31,623 nucleotides of DNA, taken from DASRPD01 sp035646535. Lineage in GTDB: Bacteria; Actinomycetota; Acidimicrobiia; IMCC26256; JANYLB01. Of the stretch, positions 14,566 through 20,967 are shown piece after piece (the first letter of the stretch is position 1; the number at the start of each line of letters is the position of its first letter). Both the position numbers and the translations under genes were made by a program. The stretch lies in NCBI GenBank assembly GCA_035646535.1, contig DASRPD010000030.1:1-31623 (forward strand). Reading direction: 5' to 3'. The notes under the pieces are model-generated. The model ran no database searches. It was not told the origin of the DNA and saw only the letters and a list, made by a program, of their open reading frames with translations.

Positions 14566-15827
14566 CTCCGGTGACGAAGCCCGGCGACGCCCGCCTCGAC
14601 GTCGCTCGGATCCGTGCCGATTTCCCCATCCTCGCCCGCACGGTGCACGACAAGCGGCTCGTGTACCTCGACTCGGCGTCGTCGGCTCAGAAACCACAAT
14701 GCGTGCTCGACGCGATGGCGGAGCACTACCGGGACCACTACGCGAACATCCACCGCGGCGTCTACGCGATCGCGGAGGAGTCCACCGAAGCCTACGAGGC
14801 GGGGCGGCGCACGGTGGCCGACCTCGTGCACGCGCCGAACCCCCACGAGATCGTCTTCACGAAGAACGCCACCGAGGCCATCAACCTCGTCGCGTACTCA
14901 TGGGGCCGGGCCAACCTCGCCCCCGGTGACGTCGTGGTGCTCACCGAGATGGAGCACCACGCCAACATCGTCCCGTGGCAGATGCTCGCCCGCGAGCGGG
15001 GCATCGAGCTGCGGTGGATCCCGCTGACCCCCGATCACCGGCTGGACCTCGACCACCTGGACGAGCTGCTCGACGGTGCGCGACTCCTCGCGGTCACCGC
15101 CGCGTCGAACGTGCTCGGCACCGTCAACGACGTGGCCGGCCTCGCCGCGGCCGCGCACGCGGCCGGCGCGAGAGTGCTCGTGGACGCGGCTCAGGCGGTG
15201 CCGCACGCCCCGGTCGACGTGGCGGAGTGGGGCGCGGACTTCGTCGCCTTCACCGGCCACAAGATGCTGGGCCCGAGCGGTATCGGCTGCCTCTGGGCAC
15301 CGCTCGAGCTGCTCGAGGAGATGCCGCCGTTCCTCGGCGGCGGCGAGATGATCCGCGACGTCAGCAAGGACGGCTTCACCACCAACGACGTGCCCTGGAA
15401 GTTCGAGGCCGGCACCATGCCGATCGTCGAGGCCACCGGCCTCGGCGCGGCCGTCGATTACCTCCGGGCCGTGGGCCTCGACGCGATCCACGACCACGAG
15501 CAGCGGGTCACCGGCTACGCGCTGGGCGCGCTCGCAGACCGATTCGACGAGCGACTCACCATCTACGGCCCACAGGACACGGCCGGGCGCGGCGGAACGA
15601 TCTCGTTCCTGTTCAAGGGGATCCACGCCCACGACATCTCCCAGGTGCTGGACGACGAAGGCGTATGCGTGCGGGCCGGCGACCATTGCGCGAAACCGCT
15701 CATGGCTGTGCTCGGTGTCCCGGCCCTGACCCGCGCGTCGTTCTACCTGTACAACGACGAGGCCGACGTCGACGCACTGGTCGATACCCTCGCCCGCGCC
15801 GAGAAGTTCTTCGCCATCGAGACGTAG
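14562..15827 (+). CDS. sufS: cysteine desulfurase SufS
   Basis: A 421-residue PLP-dependent group II cysteine desulfurase that takes sulfur from L-cysteine and passes it to SufU. Visible are YLDSASSAQKP, NIHRGVYAIAEEST, VFTKNATEAINLVA, TEMEHHANIVPW, the PLP lysine K234 in FTGHKMLGPSG and the persulfide cysteine C376 in RAGDHCAKPLM, followed by RASFYLYN. All catalytic positions are intact. The GTG start overlaps the sufC stop (GTGA). The ergothioneine operon just upstream lacks egtE, also a PLP enzyme; this protein has every SufS hallmark, so I do not call it EgtE. Confidence 0.94.
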   Translation: MTPVTKPGDARLDVARIRADFPILARTVHDKRLVYLDSASSAQKPQCVLDAMAEHYRDHYANIHRGVYAIAEESTEAYEAGRRTVADLVHAPNPHEIVFTKNATEAINLVAYSWGRANLAPGDVVVLTEMEHHANIVPWQMLARERGIELRWIPLTPDHRLDLDHLDELLDGARLLAVTAASNVLGTVNDVAGLAAAAHAAGARVLVDAAQAVPHAPVDVAEWGADFVAFTGHKMLGPSGIGCLWAPLELLEEMPPFLGGGEMIRDVSKDGFTTNDVPWKFEAGTMPIVEATGLGAAVDYLRAVGLDAIHDHEQRVTGYALGALADRFDERLTIYGPQDTAGRGGTISFLFKGIHAHDISQVLDDEGVCVRAGDHCAKPLMAVLGVPALTRASFYLYNDEADVDALVDTLARAEKFFAIET

Positions 15828-15885
15828 CCAGAGAACCCGGTCGGCGACGACGCCCGCCCACTCGGCGTCGCCGACGCTCGACTCC

Positions 15886-15891
15886 TAGGAT
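15886..15891 (+). promoter_or_regulatory. possible internal -10 box (TAGGAT) before sufU
   Basis: TAGGAT lies in the 67-nt gap between sufS and sufU, 9 nt before an in-frame ATG at 15901 and 3 nt before the ATG at 15895. It may give sufU a promoter of its own with a leaderless start at 15901. No clear -35 is visible. Confidence 0.3.
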
Positions 15892-15894
15892 CGG

Positions 15895-16398
15895 ATGAAC
15901 ATGCCCGGCCTCGAAGACCTCTACCGCGAGATCATCCTCGACCACTACCGGTCACCCCGAAACCGCGGCGAGCTTCCGGTACCCCCGGCACGCCGAACCG
16001 AGGGGTTCAATCCCCTGTGCGGCGACGAGGTGATCGTGTACCTCGACGTGGACCCTGACACCGACGCGGTGCGCGACGTGAGGGTCGACGGTCAAGGTTG
16101 CTCGATCAGCCAGGCGTCCACCTCGATGATGAGCGCGGCCGTGAAGGGCCGAACCGTCGACGAGACGCGCCGCCTCATCCGCGCGTTCAAGGCTCTCATG
16201 TCGGTGCATGAGTCCAAGCTCGAGGGCGACGCGGGAGACGGCGACACCGAGGGTCCCGCCGGCGATCTCTCCGACGTGCAACTCGGCGATCTGGAGGCGC
16301 TGCAGGGAGTCGTGAAGTTCCCGGTGCGCATCAAGTGCGCGACCCTCGGCTGGAACACGCTCCAACAGGGACTCGACGAGCCGGCTCCGGCCGACTGA
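15895..16398 (+). CDS. sufU: Fe-S assembly sulfur-transfer protein SufU
   Basis: A 167-residue IscU-fold protein of the SufU type, which accepts sulfur from SufS through a zinc site. The zinc/thiol residues are C42 and D44 in NPLCGDEV, C69 in GQGCSISQAS and C148 in RIKCATLGW. The insertion between the second and third Cys (about residues 105-135) is the SufU hallmark that separates it from IscU. Two in-frame ATGs (15895 and 15901) are possible; neither has a ribosome binding site. It follows sufS after 67 nt. A perfect hairpin lies 22 nt after its stop. Confidence 0.92.
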   Translation: MNMPGLEDLYREIILDHYRSPRNRGELPVPPARRTEGFNPLCGDEVIVYLDVDPDTDAVRDVRVDGQGCSISQASTSMMSAAVKGRTVDETRRLIRAFKALMSVHESKLEGDAGDGDTEGPAGDLSDVQLGDLEALQGVVKFPVRIKCATLGWNTLQQGLDEPAPAD

Positions 16399-16419
16399 CC
16401 GGGCCACGACGGGATCCGG

Positions 16420-16438
16420 AGCCAAGAGATTCTTGGCT
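16420..16438 (+). terminator. hairpin after sufU without U-tract
   Basis: AGCCAAGA-GAT-TCTTGGCT is a perfect 8-bp inverted repeat with a 3-nt loop, 21 nt after the sufU stop. No T-run follows, so it may be a GC-type terminator, an mRNA 3' stabiliser, or the first element of the structured region that continues to 16690. Confidence 0.45.
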
Positions 16439-16451
16439 ACACGATCGGAGA

Positions 16452-16688
16452 TTGGATGCCGATGGACTCCCAGGAGGACAGCAGCCTCGATGATCGATGA
16501 GAGCCGACATATTCCGTCCTGGCTGCAGCGGAAACAGGCCGGAAGACCCTGACCAGGGTGTTCATGGGTCCGTCATGATGCCGACCAGGGCATGAAACGG
16601 CGGGCGACTACGTTGGGTTCAAGGAAGGACGCGCGGCATCCGTTGGATGCCGGCGAGTAGATGCCAGGGAGGATCGTTGTGAACGATC
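16452..16688 (+). ncRNA. candidate structured cis-regulatory RNA upstream of a 59-aa gene
   Basis: This stretch has no gene but is rich in symmetric elements. 16542-16563 folds as GAA-G-ACCCT / AGGGT-G-TTC with loop GACC. 16578-16593 pairs ATGCC with GGCAT around GACCAG. 16634-16652 is CGGCATCC-GTT-GGATGCCG, a perfect 8-bp stem. 16672-16688 is GATCGTT-GTG-AACGATC, a perfect 7-bp stem whose loop is the start codon. The 10-mer TTGGATGCCG occurs at 16452-16461 and again at 16643-16652, so CGGCATCC at 16634-16641 can pair with either copy but not both. GACCAGGG occurs twice, 32 nt apart. No match to a known riboswitch class was recognised by eye. Function is inference. Confidence 0.45.
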
Positions 16689-16858
16689 AGGAGATCACCC
16701 GCATGGTCGACGAGGCACTCGAGCGTTTCGCTCGTCGGGACCTCGTGTCCGGTGGCGAAGTCGTTGACTTCCTCCTCGATCTGCGCAACACCGCGCTCGC
16801 ACCCGACCCTCTCGCTGAGCTCCTCGAAGCCGAATCACAGACCGCCGGCGCCTCGTAG
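16679..16858 (+). CDS. hypothetical 59-aa helical protein
   Basis: A 59-residue acidic protein, mostly helical by composition: NDQEITRMVDEALERFARRDLV, then VVDFLLDLRNTAL and ELLEAESQ. No Cys, no membrane segment, no family recognised. The start is GTG at 16679 because GGGAGG lies 6 nt upstream (16667-16672); the ATG at 16661 would place that sequence inside the gene. The GTG is the loop of a perfect 7-bp hairpin and the mRNA leader before it is highly structured. It is the last gene on the plus arm of the suf locus and converges with sufC on the other strand (41 nt between stops). A role in iron-sulfur metabolism is suggested only by position. Confidence 0.6.
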   Translation: MNDQEITRMVDEALERFARRDLVSGGEVVDFLLDLRNTALAPDPLAELLEAESQTAGAS

Positions 16859-16899
16859 CGCCCCGGTTCGGAACCGGTTCGGGCGAAGGGCTCGCCGGC

Positions 16900-17679
16900 T
16901 CAGAAACCGGGATCGGCGAAGGGGTCCGCGGGTGATTCGGGCTCGTCGAGCGTCAGTGCCTCCACTCCGAGCTCCGCCGCGAGGCCCTCGTACCCGATCT
17001 CTTCGAGGCGCCCCGCGAGCTCGGGTCCTCCCGAAGCGACGACGCGACCGGCCATGAGCACGTGCACTCGATCAGGTCGCAACTCGGTGAGCAGGCGCGC
17101 GTAGTGCGTGATCGCGAGGACTCCGAGCGCCGCCTCTTCCGTCATCTGCTCGACCCGTCGGGAGACGTCACCGAGCGCGTCGACGTCGAGACCGGAGTCG
17201 ATCTCGTCCAGCACGGCGAACTTCGGAGCGAGCACCGCGAGCTGCAGGGTCTCCATCCGCTTCTTCTCCCCGCCGGAGAACCCATCGTTGACGCCGCGCT
17301 CGAGGAGCTCGGCCGCAACCCCCAGCCGGTCGGCCTCGACCCCGAGCCGCTCGACATCGGCGGTACCGGCCTCGGCGAGGAGCGCTCCGACCGGAACGCC
17401 GGGGACCTCGACGGGGTACTGCATCGCCAGGAAGAGCCCCGCGGCGGCGCGCTCCCACGTCGGGAGCCCGACCAGCTCCACGTCATCGATCGTGACCGAA
17501 CCCCCGGTGACCGTGTAGTCGTCGCGTCCCATGAGCACATGAGCGAGCGTGCTCTTGCCCGAGCCGTTCGGGCCCATCAGCGCGTGGACCTCGCCCGAGC
17601 GGATCTCGAGGTCGACACCGCGCAGGATCTCGTGCCCATCCACCGACGCGCGCAGATCCCGCACCGAGAGGGCGCTCAC
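16900..17679 (-). CDS. sufC: Fe-S cluster assembly ATPase SufC (second copy)
   Basis: A 259-residue SufC with Walker A GPNGSGKST (about 36-44), LFLAMQYPVEVPGVPV, the signature FSGGEKKR, Walker B FAVLDEIDSGLDVD and the H-loop ITHYAR. It has an acidic C-terminal extension (LDEPESPADPFADPGF) that the plus-strand copy lacks. It ends the sufB-sufD-Rieske-sufC run and so is the more likely partner of SufB and SufD in the SufBC2D complex. GTG 17679 is chosen because the family begins with ALSVRDL and the 74 codons upstream in frame cover the Rieske gene and the 83-nt gap that carries a dispersed repeat. The ribosome binding site is weak (AAGG). Confidence 0.9.
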   Translation of the reverse strand: MSALSVRDLRASVDGHEILRGVDLEIRSGEVHALMGPNGSGKSTLAHVLMGRDDYTVTGGSVTIDDVELVGLPTWERAAAGLFLAMQYPVEVPGVPVGALLAEAGTADVERLGVEADRLGVAAELLERGVNDGFSGGEKKRMETLQLAVLAPKFAVLDEIDSGLDVDALGDVSRRVEQMTEEAALGVLAITHYARLLTELRPDRVHVLMAGRVVASGGPELAGRLEEIGYEGLAAELGVEALTLDEPESPADPFADPGF

Positions 17680-17737
17680 GCCTTGATGGTTCGCTTCGTT
17701 GCGCCGCCTCGATCGCCCACCCGCTCCGGCTCCCTGC

Positions 17738-17764
17738 GAACCGTCCGGCGGCTCCACTGCGCTC
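17738..17764. repeat. 27-bp dispersed repeat, intergenic copy
   Basis: These 27 bp are identical to 24727-24753 and read, on the minus strand, GAGCGCAGTGGAGCC then GCCGGACGGTTC. Here the copy ends on the stop codon of the Rieske gene (17763-17765) and fills a third of the gap before sufC. The other copy is inside a coding region. Identity over 27 bp at two unrelated genes is not expected by chance even at this GC content. Confidence 0.85.
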
Positions 17765-18077
17765 ACGGGACGCTCACGATCACGTCGTCGCCGTCTACCC
17801 GAACGCCGTAGGTCGGTACCGGCTTCGTGGCCGGAAGTGACTGGGGGTCCCCGGTCCTCAGCGAGAACGTCGACCCGTGCGCAGGACACTCGATCGTGCA
17901 CTCGCCGGCCCAGACGTCGCCTTCGGAGAGCGAATAGTCAGCGTGCGAGCATTCGTCGCCGATCACGTACCAGTCGTCGTCCAGCCGCACGACGCACAGC
18001 CGGAGTCCGTCGACGTCGAACCGGCGCGCCGAATCCGGTTCGAGGTCCGTGACGCCACAGACCCGGCGCTCATCCAT
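17763..18077 (-). CDS. Rieske [2Fe-2S] ferredoxin of the suf operon
   Basis: A 104-residue soluble Rieske-type ferredoxin. The cluster ligands are all present: CSH in GDECSHADYSLSEG and CPAH in IECPAHGSTF, followed by the typical TGDPQSLPATKPVPTY ending of NirD/BphF-like single-domain ferredoxins. Actinobacterial suf operons often hold a gene of this type between sufD and sufC; it may supply electrons for cluster assembly. Its ATG at 18077 overlaps the end of sufD by 8 nt. The stop codon lies in a 27-bp repeat. Confidence 0.92.
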   Translation of the reverse strand: MDERRVCGVTDLEPDSARRFDVDGLRLCVVRLDDDWYVIGDECSHADYSLSEGDVWAGECTIECPAHGSTFSLRTGDPQSLPATKPVPTYGVRVDGDDVIVSVP

Positions 18078-19275
18078 GGAGGTGCCCGACCTTCTCTCGC
18101 ACGGCGGCGCGCAAGGAGTTGACCAATGACCGCACCGGGAGCCGGTCGAAGACGTCGTCGAAGAAGCCGAGCACGATGAGCCGTTCAGCGTCTTCGGGGC
18201 GCACGCCGCGGCTCTCGAGGTAGTAGCGCTGGTCGTCGTCGATCGGCCCTACCGTCGATGCGTGGGAGCACTGAACGTCATTCGCCTCGATCTCGAGGTT
18301 CGGAATCGACTCCGCGGCCGCGCCCTCGGACAGGACCAGGTTCCGGTTGGTCTGGAAGGCCCGAGCCCGCGTGGCCTCCGGCCGCAGTCGGATGAGGCCC
18401 GAGTACACCGACCGTGCCTCGTCCTCGACCGCGCCCTTGAACAACAGGTCGCTGCGTGTCCGCGGCGCCGCGTGGTCTTGGAGCGTGCGGAAGTCGAGCA
18501 CCTGTGAGCCGTCACCGAAGTACACCGCGAGCAGATCGCTCTCACCGCCCTGGCCCGTGATGAGCGACTCGGTGCGCAGGCGCGCGTACTCGCCACCGAG
18601 CGCGATCGCCGAAGACTGGAGCGACCCGTCCCGTCCGACGTGGGCCCGCTGGAGCGCGACCTGCCATACGTCCGGGCCGTGCTCCTGCACCGACGTGTAG
18701 CGAAGGTGCGCGCCGTCTCCGACGAGCAGCTCGATCACGGCGTCCGACAGGTGACCGACACCGCCGGCCGCGTAACGGTCCACCACCGTCACCTCGGCGC
18801 CCTCGCCGACGACCACCAGCGTGTGCGGGAAGCTCGCGACACCATCGCCCGACGTCCGGTGTTCGACCACGATGGGCTCCGGGACGGCAACGCCCGGCGG
18901 CACCGAGATGAAGACCCCACCGCTCACGAAGGCGTCGTGCAGCAACGTGAACGCGTCGGGCGACGCGTCGCTACAGGTTCCGAACCACCTCGCAGCGTCG
19001 GCGCCACCGTCCGTGCGTAGATCGCCGACAACGACGCCGCGTGCGACCGATCCGGCATCGATCTCGGGGAGCACGATCGCCCGATCGGCCTCCGGACGCA
19101 GCCGGTACCGGTCGAGACCAAAGTGGTCGACCGGGCTGTAGCGCCAGATCTCCTCGGCCGGAGTCGGCCACTCGACGTCCGCGAGCCGTTCGGCCGCGGC
19201 GATTCGCCGTTCCATCAACCACTCGGGACCACCGAGCGCGCGCGCCGCGCCGACCGTGAAGCTCGATGCGGCCAT
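18070..19275 (-). CDS. sufD: Fe-S cluster scaffold subunit SufD
   Basis: A 401-residue SufD. The N-terminal helical part contains EEIWRYSPVDHF, and the beta-helix core holds FISVPPGVAVPEPIVVEH, TLVVVGEGAEVTVVDRY and SDLLFKGAVEDEARSVYSGLIRL. The C-terminal segment LEIEANDVQCSHASTVGPIDDDQRYYLESRGV includes the conserved Cys-Ser-His, whose His is important at the SufB-SufD interface where the cluster forms. The ATG at 19275 has no strong ribosome binding site; sufB ends 90 nt upstream. That gap holds no gene. Confidence 0.92.
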   Translation of the reverse strand: MAASSFTVGAARALGGPEWLMERRIAAAERLADVEWPTPAEEIWRYSPVDHFGLDRYRLRPEADRAIVLPEIDAGSVARGVVVGDLRTDGGADAARWFGTCSDASPDAFTLLHDAFVSGGVFISVPPGVAVPEPIVVEHRTSGDGVASFPHTLVVVGEGAEVTVVDRYAAGGVGHLSDAVIELLVGDGAHLRYTSVQEHGPDVWQVALQRAHVGRDGSLQSSAIALGGEYARLRTESLITGQGGESDLLAVYFGDGSQVLDFRTLQDHAAPRTRSDLLFKGAVEDEARSVYSGLIRLRPEATRARAFQTNRNLVLSEGAAAESIPNLEIEANDVQCSHASTVGPIDDDQRYYLESRGVRPEDAERLIVLGFFDDVFDRLPVRSLVNSLRAAVREKVGHLHG

Positions 19276-19365
19276 CAGGCGACCGCGGCGATCATCCGAC
19301 GGAGCCCTCCGGCACCTCGGGTCGGTGCGCGGTCGTGGACCCGGGGCCCCCAGCTCTCGATCCCG

Positions 19366-20766
19366 TCATCCGACCGCTCCCTCCATGTTGAGCTCGATGA
19401 GGCGGGAGAGCTCGACCGCGTACTCCATGGGGAGGGTCTTGGTGATCGGTTCGATGAAGCCGTTCACGACAATCGCGGTGGCCTGCTGCTCGGTGAGCCC
19501 TCGGCTCATCAGGTAGAAGAGCTGGTCGTCACCAACCTTCGAGACCGTCGCCTCATGACCGACGCGGGCGTCTTTCTCGTTGATCTCCATGTACGGGTAG
19601 GTGTCCGAGCGACTCTCGTCGTCCAGGATGAGCGCGTCGCACCGGACGTGGCTCTTCACGTCGTGCGCGCCCTCTTCGACCCTCACGAGCCCTCGGTACG
19701 TCGTGCGACCGCCGTCCTTGCTGATCGACTTGGAGTCGATGATGGAAGTCGTCTCCGGGGCGGCGTGGGTCATCTTGGCGCCCGCGTCCTGGTGCTGACC
19801 GGGCCCTGCGTACGCGACCGACAGCACCTCACCGTGCGCCTTCGGCCCGGTCATCACGACGGCCGGGTACTTCATGGTCAGCTTCGAACCGAGGTTCCCG
19901 TCGATCCATTCGACCGTCGCCTCGGTCTCGGCACGAGCCCGCTTGGTGACGAGGTTGTAGACGTTGGGCGACCAGTTCTGGATCGTCGTGTACCGGATCC
20001 GCGCGCTGGGCTTGGCGATGAGCTCGACGACCGCGGAGTGCAGCGAGTCGCTCGAGTACACCGGCGCGGAGCAGCCCTCGACGTAGTGCACCGACGAGCC
20101 CTCGTCCGCGATGATCAGCGTGCGCTCGAACTGGCCGGCGTTCTCCGCGTTGATGCGGAAGTACGCCTGCAACGGCATGTCGACGTGCACACCGGGCGGC
20201 ACGTAGATGAACGAGCCGCCGCTCCACACCGCGGAGTTCAGCGCGGCGAACTAGTTGTCGCCCGGCGGGATGACGGTGCCGAAGTGCTCGCGCACGAGCT
20301 CCGGGTAGTCCGCAAGGGCCTGGTCCATGCTCGTGAAGAGCACGCCCTGGGCCTCGAGGTCCTCGCGGTTCTTGTGGTACACGACTTCGGAGTCATATTG
20401 GCTCGTGACACCGGCGAGGTACTTCCGCTCGGCCTCGGGGATGCCGAGCTTCTCGTAGGTCGTCTTCATCTCCTCGGGGAGCATGTCCCAATCGGAGACG
20501 ACGCCCTCGGTGGGCTTGATGTAGTAGTAGATGTCGTCGAAGTCGATGTCCGGCATGTTCTGCGCGAACCACGGGAGCATCGGCTTGCGCTCGAACCGCT
20601 CGAGGGCGTTCAGCCGGAAGGTCGTCATCCACTCCGGTTCCGACTTCTGGTGCGAGATGTCGGAGACGACGTCGCGGTTGACGCCCTTCTTCGGCTTGTA
20701 GACGTAGTTCTCGGTGTCGCTCCAGCCGAGCTTGTACTTGCCGAGATCGATACCTGTGACTGCCAT
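19366..20766 (-). pseudogene. sufB: sufB (Fe-S scaffold subunit) interrupted by one in-frame amber codon
   Basis: Together the two halves make a normal-length SufB (467 codons). The first 171 codons end ..HFGTVIPPGDN, then TAG (20251-20253), then FAALNSAVWSGGSFIYVPPG continues in the same frame. Intact homologues usually have Lys at this point, so one base change (AAG to TAG) explains the break. All later SufB features are intact: SSVHYVEGCSAPVYSSDSLH, KPSARIRYTTIQNW, YRGLVRVEEGAHDVKSHVRCDAL and the C-terminal GFIEPITKTLPMEYAVEL. There is no intein. The ATG at 20766 has a GAGGAG ribosome binding site. A sequencing error is the simplest cause; a real nonsense mutation, suppression, or restart at the GTG of AVWSGG (20229) are alternatives. 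Confidence 0.85.
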
Positions 20767-20834
20767 CGACGACGCTCCTCAGGCCGGGAGGGACCGGTGG
20801 GTCGAAGGGGACCCGGCAGACCACGGGGAATTTC

Positions 20835-20874
20835 CACTACGCAGATAGTAACAATTCCTGGCCCGCCCTCACAA
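20835..20874 (-). promoter_or_regulatory. sufB promoter with the suf operator
   Basis: On the minus strand TTGTGA (20869-20874) and TACTAT (20845-20850) are separated by 18 nt. Overlapping and just downstream of the -10 is, on the plus strand, CACTACG-CAGA-TAGT (20835-20849), which shares all 11 non-central bases with the palindrome in the plus-arm sufC promoter. The second half is shorter than there, so the site is an imperfect dyad. The 69 nt from here to the sufB ATG form an untranslated leader. Confidence 0.6.
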
Positions 20875-20967
20875 CGAGGAACCCACAGGGCCGTGACGTC
20901 GACGGGCTCCCGATTCCGTGGGTGCACCGAGGCCGCCTCTGGGCACTCCCACTGCACCGACACGCCC

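Noticed and set aside
14562..15827. EgtE identity for the PLP enzyme near the egt operon
   Set aside because: The Cys376 loop (RAGDHCAKPL), GHKMLGPSG and operon with sufC and sufU are those of SufS.
16600..16630. GGTTCAA resembling a tRNA T-loop
   Set aside because: The flanks cannot form a 5-bp T-stem and no acceptor or anticodon arm is near.
20251..20253. Stop-codon reassignment or an intein explaining the SufB break
   Set aside because: TAG ends egtD, sufS and mreB normally, and no sequence is inserted: residues on each side join as in intact SufB.
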